Part shown: positions 47,106-57,092 of the stretch, piece after piece
Layout of the letters: every line of letters starts with the position of its first letter
Numbering within the stretch: the first letter of the stretch is position 1
From: Cupriavidus metallidurans CH34
GTDB taxonomy: Bacteria; Pseudomonadota; Gammaproteobacteria; Burkholderiales; Burkholderiaceae
Length of the DNA: 64,000 nt
NCBI RefSeq assembly: GCF_000196015.1
Contig: NC_007973.1
Location: 2,418,001 to 2,482,000, forward strand
Direction: 5' to 3'
The notes under the pieces: model-generated
What the model saw: only the letters and a program-made list of their open reading frames with translations
Databases searched by the model: none
What the model was told of the DNA's origin: nothing
Made by a program: the position numbers and the translations under genes

Positions 47106-49409
47106 ATGACGAATTTGGAGTCAGGCCTGCGATGTGGCTGCACGCGGATTGCCGCCATGGCGACGGCCTTCCTGATCTCGACGATTCCTGGCCAGTCGGC
47201 CGCCCAGGTCGCGGCCTCTTCACCCGCCGCAGCACCCCCGCCCTCGCCGGGCGCGACAGCGGCTTCTCCGCTGGTCACCCGCACCCAAGTTTTGACACTC
47301 GCCCAGATGGGGGCCAACTATCCGATTCCGCTGCGCGGCGTGGACCCGGACCACACACTGAACGTGGGCGTCCGGCTCGACGAAGTGGTCACCGCAGCCC
47401 GGCTCAAGCTGGTATTCACCTATTCGCCAGCGCTCGTCTTCCCGCTCTCGCACCTGAAGATTCGCCTCAACGATGAGGTAGTGGCGACGATCCCGCTGGA
47501 TCAGGAGCACGCCGGGCAACAGGTCACCCGCGAAGTGGATCTGGACCCGCGCTACTTCACGGACTTCAACCGCATCAACGTGCAGATGATCGCGCATTAC
47601 ACGCTCGATCATTGCGAAGACCCGTTCCATTCAAGCCTGTGGGCCGATATCAGTCCGAGCACCACGCTGACGCTGAGCAAGGCCAACGTGACGCTGCCGG
47701 ACAACCTGGCGTTGCTGCCCGCGCCGTTCTTCGACCGCCGCGACAACAACCGCGTCACCGTGCCGTTTGTGCTGCCTGCGAATACTGATCCCGCCGTGCT
47801 GCGCGCCGCTGGCGTCGTGGCTTCCTGGCTCGGCGCGCTGGCAAGCTATCGCGAGCTTCGCTTCCCGGTGTCGCGCACCGCGCCCGGCGATGCGCACGCG
47901 ATCGCACTGGTCATGCCCAACGCCATTCCGGACGGTCTTCGTATCGACAAGATCGAAGGCGCCTCGGTACGCGTCATGCCGAACCCCGCAAACCCCGCGC
48001 GCAAGCTGCTGGTACTGGCCGGGCGTAATCCGGAAGAACTGCAGTTGGCCGCCAATGCGCTGGTCCTGGGCAAGGCCGCCATGGCCGGCGCCAGCACCGG
48101 CGTGCAGGCCGTGGACCTGGGCAAGCCGCGCCAGCCCTATGACGCGCCAGCGTGGGCCCCGGTGGATCGCCCAGTCCTGTTCAAGGAACTCGTCACCGAT
48201 CCGCAGCAACTCCAGGTGGCCGGCGCCAGCCCGGATGCCATCCGCGTTAATTTGCGCGTGCCGGCTGACCTGTTCGGCTGGAACGACCGCTCGGTGCCGC
48301 TCAGCATCAAGTACCGCTACACCGCGCCCTCGACGTACAACGATTCAGTGCTCAGCGTCGATATCAACGACCAGCTCGTGCGCTCGTATCGCCTTAAGCC
48401 GCTGACCACGCAGGGCGACGAGAACCTCGTCAGCGTGCCGCTGCTGTCCGGCGGCAGTGTCTCGGCCAGCAGCGACATCCTGATCCCCGCGTTCCGCGTC
48501 GGCAGCAACAACCAGATGCAGTTCCGCTTCAGTATGGACTCGCAGAAGACCGGCCTGTGCGCGTCGACGGCGACCAACGTGGCGCGCGCGGCGGTGGACC
48601 CGGATTCGTCGATCGACTTCAGCGGCTTCTCACACTACGCCGCCTTGCCCAACCTGGCGTTCTTCGCCAATAGTGGCTATCCGTTCACGCGCCTGGCCGA
48701 TCTGGCCGATACCGCCGTGGTGGTGCCCGACGCCCCCACCACCATCGACCAGGAAGCCGCACTGACCATGCTCGGCCACATGGGCAAATGGACCGGCCTG
48801 CCATCTCTGCGCGTGGCCGTGGCACCTGCCAAGGCCATTGACACCGTCAAGGACCGGAACCTCGTCATCATTGGCACCGGCAGCGCGGCGCAGATCCTGA
48901 CCGGCTGGGGCAAGTCGCTGCCCTTGATGATCGAGCGCGGCAAGACCGAGATCACGCTGCGCGACCAGCGCTCGCACGCGTGGTCGAACTGGCTCAGCGG
49001 CACCGACGACTTCGACGTTTCGCCTGCCGGGCGCGCGATCCTCACCGCCGATGGCCCGTTGGCCGCGCTGATCGGCTTCGAATCGCCATTCAAGGCGCAG
49101 CACAGCATCGTCGCGCTGACGGCCACGGCCGACGAGCGTCTGCGCGATGTACTCGATGTGCTCGAGGACCCCGGCAGAGTGGCGCAGATCCGCGGCGACC
49201 TGACCGTGATCCACCACCGGGACCTGGAAGGCCTGCGCCTGGGCGAACGGTATTACGTCGGCAGCCTGCCCTGGTATGGCCGCTTGTGGATGCGCCTGTC
49301 CGGGCATCCGGCGCTCCTGGCGATCGCGGGCATCATTGCCGGCCTGATCGTGGCGCTGACGCTGTTCTGGGCGCTGAGCCGACTGGCGGCACGCCGCAAC
49401 GGAGGCTGA
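47106..49409 (+). CDS. bcsB: Cellulose synthase periplasmic subunit BcsB
   Basis: The 767-residue protein has a signal-peptide-like N-terminus (cleavage near SAA-QV), two carbohydrate-binding and two flavodoxin-like modules typical of BcsB, and a C-terminal membrane anchor (LLAIAGIIAGLIVALTLFWA). It guides the nascent glucan through the periplasm and contacts BcsA. The ATG at 47106 yields the plausible signal peptide; the longer frame from 46986 runs through the regulatory region. Unusually, bcsB is the first gene and bcsA the seventh. bcsZ starts right after. Confidence 0.9.
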   Translation: MTNLESGLRCGCTRIAAMATAFLISTIPGQSAAQVAASSPAAAPPPSPGATAASPLVTRTQVLTLAQMGANYPIPLRGVDPDHTLNVGVRLDEVVTAARLKLVFTYSPALVFPLSHLKIRLNDEVVATIPLDQEHAGQQVTREVDLDPRYFTDFNRINVQMIAHYTLDHCEDPFHSSLWADISPSTTLTLSKANVTLPDNLALLPAPFFDRRDNNRVTVPFVLPANTDPAVLRAAGVVASWLGALASYRELRFPVSRTAPGDAHAIALVMPNAIPDGLRIDKIEGASVRVMPNPANPARKLLVLAGRNPEELQLAANALVLGKAAMAGASTGVQAVDLGKPRQPYDAPAWAPVDRPVLFKELVTDPQQLQVAGASPDAIRVNLRVPADLFGWNDRSVPLSIKYRYTAPSTYNDSVLSVDINDQLVRSYRLKPLTTQGDENLVSVPLLSGGSVSASSDILIPAFRVGSNNQMQFRFSMDSQKTGLCASTATNVARAAVDPDSSIDFSGFSHYAALPNLAFFANSGYPFTRLADLADTAVVVPDAPTTIDQEAALTMLGHMGKWTGLPSLRVAVAPAKAIDTVKDRNLVIIGTGSAAQILTGWGKSLPLMIERGKTEITLRDQRSHAWSNWLSGTDDFDVSPAGRAILTADGPLAALIGFESPFKAQHSIVALTATADERLRDVLDVLEDPGRVAQIRGDLTVIHHRDLEGLRLGERYYVGSLPWYGRLWMRLSGHPALLAIAGIIAGLIVALTLFWALSRLAARRNGG

Positions 49410-49410
49410 C

Positions 49411-50574
49411 ATGCGTCGGGCAATGGCCTGGCTGTTGCGGGCTACCGTCGTATGCACGCTGGCCGGCACGGTGTTGACCAGTGCCGCGGCCACCTGCGCG
49501 TGGCCCGACTGGGATGCCTTCCGGCGCAGCACAATCAGCCAGGACGGCCGCGTGATCGACGACAGCACCGACCAGCAGGTGACGGTCTCCGAAGGCCAGT
49601 CGTATGCGCTTTTCTTCGCGCTCGTGGCCAACGACCGCGCCACCTTCGACAAGCTGCTGACCTGGACCGAGAACAACCTCGCGCAAGGCGACCTGACGGC
49701 CCATCTGCCCGCGTGGATCTGGGGCAAGCGCACCGAAGGCGAGCACGCAGGCACCTGGGGTGTCATCGACGCCAATCCGGCATCGGACGCGGACCTGTGG
49801 ATCGCCTACTCCCTGCTCGAAGCCGGCCGCCTCTGGAACGAGCGCCGCTTCACGGCGCTTGGAACGCTGTTGGCGCGCCGCGCCCTGCGCGAGGAAACGG
49901 CGGTGCTGCCCGGACTCGGCCGCACGTTGCTGCCCGGGCCCACTGGATTCCACACGTCGCCCGATGTCTGGCGCCTGAATCCGAGTTATGTGCCATTGCA
50001 GGTCATGCGGCGGCTGGCAGCCATGCCGGGCGAGGACAGCAGCTGGAAAACGCTAGTCGACACCTCGGCCCGGCTGATCCTGAACACGGCGCCGCACGGC
50101 TTTTCGCCTGACTGGGTGGAGTATCACAAGGGTCGAGGCTTCCGGCCTGATACGCAGACACAGGCCGGCGGCTCATATAACGCGATCCGGGTGTATCTCT
50201 GGGCCGGCATGATGGCGCCACGCGATCCGCTGCGCACTTCGGTGCTCCAGGCGTTCCGCCCGATGGCCGATTACGTCCGCAAGCAAGGGGATCCGCCCGA
50301 GCGGGTCGATACCCAGTCGGGCACGTTCGGACCGAACAGCGGCAACGGTGGCTTCTCGGCAGCCGTCGCGCCCTACCTTGCCGCCCTGGGACAGACCGAT
50401 GATGCGCGCGCGCAGGCGCAGCGCGCCCGCGACCTGGCCGCGCAGAAGCCCGCCGGCTACTACAGCCAGGTGCTGGCGCTGTTCGGCCTGGGCCATCTTG
50501 ACGGACATTTCCGCTTCGAAGCGGACGGCACTCTGGTGCCGGCCTGGAAATCCACATGCCCCGCCACGCGCTAG
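49411..50574 (+). CDS. bcsZ: Periplasmic endo-1,4-beta-glucanase BcsZ (GH8)
   Basis: The 387-residue GH8 enzyme has an N-terminal signal peptide (cleavage near AAA-TC). The acid catalyst is probably Glu61 in SEGQSYALFFAL, and the conserved DANPASDADLWIAY segment contains Asp126 and Asp128. In cellulose-secreting bacteria it trims or quality-controls the polymer in the periplasm. Its end overlaps the bcsC start by 19 bp. Confidence 0.93.
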   Translation: MRRAMAWLLRATVVCTLAGTVLTSAAATCAWPDWDAFRRSTISQDGRVIDDSTDQQVTVSEGQSYALFFALVANDRATFDKLLTWTENNLAQGDLTAHLPAWIWGKRTEGEHAGTWGVIDANPASDADLWIAYSLLEAGRLWNERRFTALGTLLARRALREETAVLPGLGRTLLPGPTGFHTSPDVWRLNPSYVPLQVMRRLAAMPGEDSSWKTLVDTSARLILNTAPHGFSPDWVEYHKGRGFRPDTQTQAGGSYNAIRVYLWAGMMAPRDPLRTSVLQAFRPMADYVRKQGDPPERVDTQSGTFGPNSGNGGFSAAVAPYLAALGQTDDARAQAQRARDLAAQKPAGYYSQVLALFGLGHLDGHFRFEADGTLVPAWKSTCPATR

Positions 50575-53500
50575 CTCCCACGCTGGCGCTGTTGCTGGCC
50601 AGTTCCGCCTTGCCGGCTTTCGCGGCCGATCCTGCCCCAGCGGCAGGTGTGTCGCCGCCAGCCACATCCGCGCAGATGGCGCAGCTGCTGGCCGCCGCCA
50701 AAATGTGGGAGGCAAAGAACCGCGCCGATATGGCGCGCGGCATCCTGGAAAAGGCACTGCTGATCGACCCGAACCAGCCCGAGGCGCTGAAGCTGATGGG
50801 CCTGATCGAGATCCGTTCGAACCGCCCCGCCGAAGCCGGCAAGCTGCTGGCCAAGCTGCGGCAGTCCGCGCCGGGCAGCGCCGCGACGCTCGAACTCGAG
50901 GACGCCTATCGGATCGCCACGCGCGACAAGCGCGAGATGGCCACCATCCGGTTGCTATCGCGATCCGGCAAGGACGAGGAAGCCGTGAAGCGGCTGCTGT
51001 TGCTGTTCCCGCGCGGCGCGCCTAGCGGCGATCTGGCACGTGACTACTACCGCATCCTCTCCGGCACGCCGGATGGCCGCACGCGGGCCATCAGCGAACT
51101 CCGCAGCCGCACGCGCCAGAACCCCAACGACATGGCACTGCAGCTCGCACTGGGCGATCTGCTGACCGACCGCGCCGGCACCCGCCAGGAAGGTATCGGA
51201 ATCCTCTACCGCATCACGCAGCGCCCCGATGGCGACCGCAAGACCGCGCTCGACATCTGGCGGCGCACGCTTTACCGCGTGAATGATGACCCGGCCTACT
51301 ACGTCTGGTTCGAGCGCTACCTCAAGGAAGTGCCCGACGACGACGCCGCGCGGCAAACCCTCGCCGATCTCGGCAAGAAGGTAGAGGAGCAGAAGCGGCT
51401 GCAGGCCGACCCCGCCTATCAGGCCCGGCAACGCGGGCTGGCACAGCTCGAGCGTGGCCAGCTCAGTGAGGCCGACATCGCCCTGCAAAAGGCGTATCAA
51501 AAGCGGCGGAACGATGCCGAAGTGGTGGGCGGGCTCGGACTCGTGCGCCTGCGCGAAGGCCGGCACGACGAGGCACGCGAACTGTTCGCACGTGCGCAGC
51601 AGCTCGACCCGAGCAACAAATGGCGCAGCCTGATGGCCACGGCGACGTTCTGGGGCGTGATCTCCAAGGCACGCGACGCGAACAAGCAAGGCAAGCCGGC
51701 CGAAGCGGAAGCGCTGGCCCGCAAGGCACTGGCGCAGCAGCCTGGCAACGACAGCGCGGAAGGCATCCTGGCCGACGCGCTGATCGCGCAGAACAAGGAT
51801 GCCGAAGCCGAGGCGCTGCTGCGCAAGATGCTGGCCCGCCCCAAACCCGACATGGGCGCGCTGCGCTCGCTGGTCGAACTCCTGCAGAAGGAACATCGCG
51901 ATGCCGAAATCGACCCGCTGATCGCCAGCGTCGAGCCGCGCATGAAAGGCTCGGAGAGCGAAATGCGCGCGATGCGTGCCGACCTGCTATCCGTGCGGGC
52001 GGAACGGCTGCTGGCGCAGCAGAAGCGCAGCCCCGCCATCGCCAACCTCGAGGCATCGGTTCGGCTGCAGCCCGACGACGCCTGGACACGCTTCACGCTA
52101 GCCCGCCTCTATCGCGACCTGGGACTGCCCGCGCTGGGCCGCACCGTCATGGACGACGGTCTCAAGGCTGCGCCGACGAGTGAAATGCGCTATGCGACGG
52201 CGCTCTACCTGAACAGCGTGGACGACATCGACGCGGCCACTACGGTGCTGGCCGCCGTGCCGGATGCCGAACGCTCGGAAGGGATGAGAAACCTGGGACA
52301 TAACCTGGCCGCCCAGCGCTTGCTGCGCGAAGCCCGGCTGCGCGTTGCCGAGGGACACGACGACGAGGCACGCGCCCTGCTACATCAGGCCGAGCAGGAG
52401 GCCCAGAACGATCCGCACATGCTGGCGTCGATCGGACGCGAATGGATCGCGCTCGGCGAGCCGGAAACCGGTTTGCATCTGGTCAGCGACTGGCTGGCCG
52501 CGCACCCGGAGGACCCGCATCTCGACATCCGCCTGCGCTATGGCGAATTGCTGGCAGCGGCCGATCGCGACGAGGCATTGCGCCAGTGGATCGCCGATTC
52601 GACCGCCCTGCCCGGGATCACCGACGAACAACGCGCCAGCTTCGCCGACCAGTCACTGCGACTGGCCATCCGCGAGACCGATCGGCGGATCGCCGAAGGC
52701 GACTTCAACGGCGCGCGCGACACCCTGTATGCAGTGCCCGAAGCACAGCAACGCGATCGTCGCTGGCTGCTGGAGCTCGCGGACCTGCGCGAGGCCCACG
52801 GCGACTTCAAGGGCGCGGCCGATGCGGCGCGTCAGGTGCTGGCCACCGATCCGCACGACGCCAGCGCGCAACTGACGCTGGCGCGTCAGTACGAACGCAT
52901 GGGCCGCACCGACGAGGCGCTCGACATCGTGCGCACGGTGCTGGCCGAAGCGCCCGAGGACGATATCGACACACGCCTCTCGGTAGCGCGGCGCTTCACC
53001 GCGCTGCGGCGCGAGGACGAAGCGGATGCTGTCGTCGATGCACTCGACGCCCGCTTCCCGAATCGCGCCGATATCACCGTGCAACGCGGCCGCATCGCCC
53101 AGTCGCGCGGTGATTACAACGATGCGGCGGAGATCTATCGCACCGCACTTGGGCTGGAGCAGCGCGAGAGCGTGCTCCCGGGCCCCGAAGGCACGCCCGC
53201 GCAGCGCGCGCTGGCGGGCCTGGAGGCACGTCGCCAGGGCGAAGTGGCGACGGCGGTGTTGCAGTCGAACAAGTCCGGCGACGACGGCATCTCCAAGCTG
53301 AACGCCACCGAGATTCCGCTCTATGTGCGGATTCCGAATGGCTATACGGGCCACTATTTTTTCCATGCGGATACCGTGCTGCTCAATGCCGGTACGCTGC
53401 AGGCCAACCGCTCGGTCAGTGACCTGCCCTTCGGCAAGATTCCGGCGCTCGGCAACGCCGGGCTCGGGGCGATCGGCCAGACCGACAAGGGTGTGGCCCT

Positions 53501-54359
53501 GGCCGCCGGCTACGAATACGATGGCGCGTACAACAGCTGGCGCGCCGATATCGGCACCACGCCGCTTGGCTTCACCGAGCAGAACGTGGTTGGCGGCTTC
53601 CGCTATCGCGCCGACCTCGGCGTATCGTCGTTCAGCGCGGACATCTCGCGGCGGGCCGTGACGAGTTCGCTGATCTCGTACGCGGGGGCCGTTGATCCCG
53701 TCACCGGGGAGCACTGGGGCGGCATCGTGCGCAACGGCGTCCACTTGCGCTATGCGCGCGACGTGGGACGCGTTGGCCTGTTTGCCGACGTCGGCGCCGG
53801 CCTCTACACTGGTGACAACGTGAAGACCAATCGCGAAATCACCGTGCGCACCGGCTTCGACGTGCCGGTCTACATGGCTCGAGACCAGAGGGTCTCCAGC
53901 GGCCTGGTGCTTAACTACTGGCATTACTCCGACAACCAGCGGTTCTATACGTTTGGACATGGCGGCTACTACAGCCCCCAACGCTATGTGTCGTTCGGCA
54001 TCCCGCTGGACTGGACCGGGCGGTATCACAAGTGGTCATGGCGCTTCCTTGGCTCGGCAGGGTGGTCATTCACCTACGAGAACGACGCGCCGTACTTCCC
54101 GACCCGCCCCGACCTGCAAGCGATGAGCGGCAACGCGATCTACAAGGGCGGTTCGGGCGGTGGCTTCAGCTACACGTTGGGCGCGACGATCGAATACACG
54201 CTCGCGCCGCACTGGGTGGTTGGCGCGGCATTCTCGATCGACCGGTCACGCGACTACGCGCCGAACCGTGCCATGGCCTGGCTCCGGTATCTGTTCGACA
54301 AGCGGAAAGACCCGGTGCCGTACCCGCCCGCGCCAGTGCGGCCCTACTCGACTTACTGA
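50556..54359 (+). CDS. bcsC: Cellulose export outer-membrane protein BcsC
   Basis: The 1267-residue protein has a signal peptide (cleavage near AFA-AD), a very long TPR superhelix (about residues 40-880) with repeated helix pairs, and a C-terminal beta-barrel domain (about 930-1267, ending RYLFDKRKDPVPYPPAPVRP). It spans the periplasm and forms the outer-membrane exit channel of cellulose. The start overlaps bcsZ by 19 bp, which indicates translational coupling. Confidence 0.93.
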   Translation: MPRHALAPTLALLLASSALPAFAADPAPAAGVSPPATSAQMAQLLAAAKMWEAKNRADMARGILEKALLIDPNQPEALKLMGLIEIRSNRPAEAGKLLAKLRQSAPGSAATLELEDAYRIATRDKREMATIRLLSRSGKDEEAVKRLLLLFPRGAPSGDLARDYYRILSGTPDGRTRAISELRSRTRQNPNDMALQLALGDLLTDRAGTRQEGIGILYRITQRPDGDRKTALDIWRRTLYRVNDDPAYYVWFERYLKEVPDDDAARQTLADLGKKVEEQKRLQADPAYQARQRGLAQLERGQLSEADIALQKAYQKRRNDAEVVGGLGLVRLREGRHDEARELFARAQQLDPSNKWRSLMATATFWGVISKARDANKQGKPAEAEALARKALAQQPGNDSAEGILADALIAQNKDAEAEALLRKMLARPKPDMGALRSLVELLQKEHRDAEIDPLIASVEPRMKGSESEMRAMRADLLSVRAERLLAQQKRSPAIANLEASVRLQPDDAWTRFTLARLYRDLGLPALGRTVMDDGLKAAPTSEMRYATALYLNSVDDIDAATTVLAAVPDAERSEGMRNLGHNLAAQRLLREARLRVAEGHDDEARALLHQAEQEAQNDPHMLASIGREWIALGEPETGLHLVSDWLAAHPEDPHLDIRLRYGELLAAADRDEALRQWIADSTALPGITDEQRASFADQSLRLAIRETDRRIAEGDFNGARDTLYAVPEAQQRDRRWLLELADLREAHGDFKGAADAARQVLATDPHDASAQLTLARQYERMGRTDEALDIVRTVLAEAPEDDIDTRLSVARRFTALRREDEADAVVDALDARFPNRADITVQRGRIAQSRGDYNDAAEIYRTALGLEQRESVLPGPEGTPAQRALAGLEARRQGEVATAVLQSNKSGDDGISKLNATEIPLYVRIPNGYTGHYFFHADTVLLNAGTLQANRSVSDLPFGKIPALGNAGLGAIGQTDKGVALAAGYEYDGAYNSWRADIGTTPLGFTEQNVVGGFRYRADLGVSSFSADISRRAVTSSLISYAGAVDPVTGEHWGGIVRNGVHLRYARDVGRVGLFADVGAGLYTGDNVKTNREITVRTGFDVPVYMARDQRVSSGLVLNYWHYSDNQRFYTFGHGGYYSPQRYVSFGIPLDWTGRYHKWSWRFLGSAGWSFTYENDAPYFPTRPDLQAMSGNAIYKGGSGGGFSYTLGATIEYTLAPHWVVGAAFSIDRSRDYAPNRAMAWLRYLFDKRKDPVPYPPAPVRPYSTY

Positions 54360-54387
54360 GCGACATACTGAGCTATCGGGTTCTGTC

Positions 54388-56136
54388 ATGAACGACGTCG
54401 AACACTCTGCCCCCCGCCCCTCCCGCAAACCGCTGCTGGCACGGCTGCAGGCGCGCACCCTGCTCGCGATCGAAGGGCTGGCGCCAGCGCTCGGCACGCT
54501 GGCCAGCGGCCGCGCGCACGTGGTGTACGCGCAGCCCTCGCCCGCACGCGATGCGTTCTTCTGGCAAACCGCCGCCGTCGCGCTACGCGGACCCGCCAGT
54601 GTGCTCTCGACGCGTGATGCCGATGGCATCGCCAAGGTGCTCCGCGAGCATGGGCTCGATATCGACGTCAATCGCGCGCTGCATTCGCGCGCCAATCTCT
54701 GTGCCTTGCGCGCCCAACCCGGCCGCGACGGCATCGATGCCCTGATCGACGCGCTTCAGGCACTCACCGATCAATGCGGCGCGCGGGGCACGATGTTCCT
54801 GATCGAAGGCGCCGAAGCATTTTTCAGCTGGCAGGATGCGGTCTCCCTGGCGAGCCAAGGCGTTCGCCTGAACGACTGGTGCGCGAAAGAACGCTGTGGC
54901 GTGCTGCTCGTGGTCGCGCCGCCACCACTGGCGCCGGGACAATCGCCGCCCGACTTGCAGGCCTTCCACGGCCGTTTTGCCGGTGCGGCGCAACTTTCCC
55001 AGCAGCAGGGGCAGTACACCTGGGAAGTCGCGTTCTGGCGCGACAAGCAGTCGGTGGTGGCCGGCGAGGTCTTGCGGCTTCGCTTCGCGCCGCACGAGCA
55101 GCGGCTGATGGTGGCGTCCGACACCTACAGCGACCAGATCGAGGAAGCGGGAATGCTGGCGCCCGACGAAGACCGCGTGATCGTCAGCCGCGACGCGGTG
55201 CTGCGCGAGCGCTTCGTTCCCGAGAACTGGCGCATCGTTGACAGCAACGAAGCCGCCGTCGCCACGGCCAGCCAGTCCGTGGCCGCGACCGTGATCCTGC
55301 ATTATTCGGGCAGCCGTGACCTGGAACTGCTGGCCAGCCAGGTGCACCGCCTGCGGCGTAGCGCGGGCCGCGCACTCAAGATCGTGATCCGCGAGGACCG
55401 CGAGGCCATGCGCCAGCACTATGAGCTGCTGATGCTCAACCTCGGCGCCAATGCCGTGGTAGCGCAACGCACGCCGTTCGCGCGAATGCAGGCGATGATC
55501 GACGCGTTGCAGGGCCAGGTCTTCTCGCGGCCAATCCTCGCCGACTATCACAGCGCCCTGTCGGCCGTGCTGACAACGTCGGCCACCGGCTACGTGACGC
55601 CCGACACATTCCTTTCTCTGGTGCGCGATGCGGTGGACCGCAGCCGCCTGATCCGGCTGCCACACGTATTGCTGCAACTGCCGCTGCTGCCCGAAGTGGC
55701 GCATATCGACGCGCTGCGCGCCTGCCATATGAATCGCGCCGGCGATCTCTGCACCGCGGGCAGTGATAGCGTGTACGCGTTCTTTTTCGCCTGCCGGCTG
55801 GACGATGTTGACGCCGTATGCGCGCGCGTGTTCCAGCGTCCGATGGCCGATATGTTCCAGGGTGATCTGCGCAGCGGCGACAACGAATCGATCGCCGCGA
55901 CGCTGAGCGAACTGGAGGCCGACATTCAGGCCTATCCGCCTCCCGACTACACACGCTGGCTGGCCCAGGAACCATCGAGCCACACGGAACCGTCGGATGC
56001 ACCAACGGAGGCATGCCCAACGACACCGGCCCCGGTGCAGACCTTGCCGTTGATCGCGCCTCGCCGGGCACAAGGCGGCGGTGGCCCACGCGCCCTGCCG
56101 CGACACCATCCCGTGCCGCTCAAACCACTACGCTGA
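54388..56136 (+). CDS. bcsE: Cellulose biosynthesis c-di-GMP-binding protein BcsE
   Basis: The 582-residue protein has an N-terminal REC-like/ATPase-like region (about 20-220) and a C-terminal GGDEF-I-site-like region. In the latter, CHMNRAGDL carries R450-A-G-D453, an RxxD match to the c-di-GMP site (RTGD) of enterobacterial BcsE. The preceding segment LKIVIREDREAMRQHYELLM also resembles BcsE. BcsE boosts cellulose synthesis by recruiting c-di-GMP and the BcsR/Q proteins to BcsF at the membrane. The ATG at 54388 follows bcsC by 28 bp; upstream in-frame starts overlap bcsC. Confidence 0.82.
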   Translation: MNDVEHSAPRPSRKPLLARLQARTLLAIEGLAPALGTLASGRAHVVYAQPSPARDAFFWQTAAVALRGPASVLSTRDADGIAKVLREHGLDIDVNRALHSRANLCALRAQPGRDGIDALIDALQALTDQCGARGTMFLIEGAEAFFSWQDAVSLASQGVRLNDWCAKERCGVLLVVAPPPLAPGQSPPDLQAFHGRFAGAAQLSQQQGQYTWEVAFWRDKQSVVAGEVLRLRFAPHEQRLMVASDTYSDQIEEAGMLAPDEDRVIVSRDAVLRERFVPENWRIVDSNEAAVATASQSVAATVILHYSGSRDLELLASQVHRLRRSAGRALKIVIREDREAMRQHYELLMLNLGANAVVAQRTPFARMQAMIDALQGQVFSRPILADYHSALSAVLTTSATGYVTPDTFLSLVRDAVDRSRLIRLPHVLLQLPLLPEVAHIDALRACHMNRAGDLCTAGSDSVYAFFFACRLDDVDAVCARVFQRPMADMFQGDLRSGDNESIAATLSELEADIQAYPPPDYTRWLAQEPSSHTEPSDAPTEACPTTPAPVQTLPLIAPRRAQGGGGPRALPRHHPVPLKPLR

Positions 56137-56139
56137 CCC

Positions 56140-56340
56140 ATGCCCATCTTTCTCGGCTACTTCGTCTGGGGACTGATTCTGGCGGCACCGCTTGCGTGGC
56201 TGACGTGGCGCTTTGACCTGCTGCGCTGGCTGCCACGCTGGACCGCGCCACGGCCCCGTCGCAGCGTGCGACTACCACCGCAACTCGACGCCCTGGTGAT
56301 ACGTGGCAAGCGCCGTATCGGCGGTGGAGACCAGTCATGA
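56140..56340 (+). CDS. bcsF: Small inner-membrane protein BcsF
   Basis: The 66-residue protein has one N-terminal membrane helix (IFLGYFVWGLILAAPLAWLT) and a basic cytosolic tail (WTAPRPRRSVRLPPQLDALV). Size, topology and position behind bcsE match BcsF, the membrane anchor for BcsE. It overlaps the bcsQ start by 4 nt (ATGA). Confidence 0.75.
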   Translation: MPIFLGYFVWGLILAAPLAWLTWRFDLLRWLPRWTAPRPRRSVRLPPQLDALVIRGKRRIGGGDQS

Positions 56341-57092
56341 ATACCGTGGCCATCGTCTCCACCACGGGCGGCGCTGGCCGCAGCACGCTGACGGCGGAAC
56401 TGGCCTCGCTGCTGGCCCAGCGCAAGCACCCGGCGCTGGCGCTGGAATGCGATCCCGCCAACGTGCTCGGCTTTCACTTCGGGATGAGAGAAATTCCCGA
56501 GGATGGCCTCGGTGCCTATCTCGACGCACCGACCCCTGGCGCGTGGGCACGCGCCGGACAACGCAGCGATGATGACGTGCTGTTCGTGCCCTGGGGCAGC
56601 GGCGGCGCCCCCGCCGCGCTGGCAAACGCCGCGCCCGACTGGCTCGGCCGCCTGCTGGCGCAGGTGGATCTGCCACCGCGCGGGGTAACGTTGATCGACT
56701 GCGCGCGTTGGCCATCGCCACTTGCGGATCAGGCCATCGCAGCCGCCGATCTGGTGCTTGTCCTGGCCCCGGCGCAACCGGAGACCTGCCTGACGCTGCG
56801 CCGACTGGCCGACGCGCTGACCGCGCAAGGCAAGACCGCCCGTTATGTGGCTACGCGGCTGCAGCCTGCGCGGCAACTTCATGTCGATATCGTCGCGCTG
56901 TTGCAGGCCATGCTCGGGCAGGACATGCTGCCCTATCACGTGCATGACGACAGCAGCGTGGCCGAGGCGCTGGCCCGCAGCGAGAGTTTCTGCCGCAGCA
57001 CGCCGCACTCGCAGGCCGCGCATGACATGAATGGCCTGGCGTCATGGTTGTCGGCATGGCTCGAAGCCGCCACACAGGAGTCCCGTCCATGA
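56337..57092 (+). CDS. bcsQ: ParA/MinD-family protein BcsQ with altered P-loop
   Basis: This 251-residue SIMIBI-class protein has its P-loop at residues 9-17, TTGGAGRST. The deviant-Walker signature Lys is Thr10 and the P-loop Lys is Arg15. Enterobacterial BcsQ, to my recollection, has RGGVGTTT, so loss of these lysines appears to be a family trait. BcsQ works with BcsR as an essential cytosolic part of the synthase and can bind BcsE. Its end overlaps the bcsA start in an ATGA junction. Confidence 0.85.
   Translation: MNTVAIVSTTGGAGRSTLTAELASLLAQRKHPALALECDPANVLGFHFGMREIPEDGLGAYLDAPTPGAWARAGQRSDDDVLFVPWGSGGAPAALANAAPDWLGRLLAQVDLPPRGVTLIDCARWPSPLADQAIAAADLVLVLAPAQPETCLTLRRLADALTAQGKTARYVATRLQPARQLHVDIVALLQAMLGQDMLPYHVHDDSSVAEALARSESFCRSTPHSQAAHDMNGLASWLSAWLEAATQESRP

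Noticed and set aside
52653..54029. Very long open frame antisense to bcsC (and similar ones opposite the yfiN, glpK and SBP genes)
   Set aside because: Such frames are expected in high-GC DNA opposite real genes. The sense strand has a recognisable domain protein and the antisense product shows no domain or start signals.
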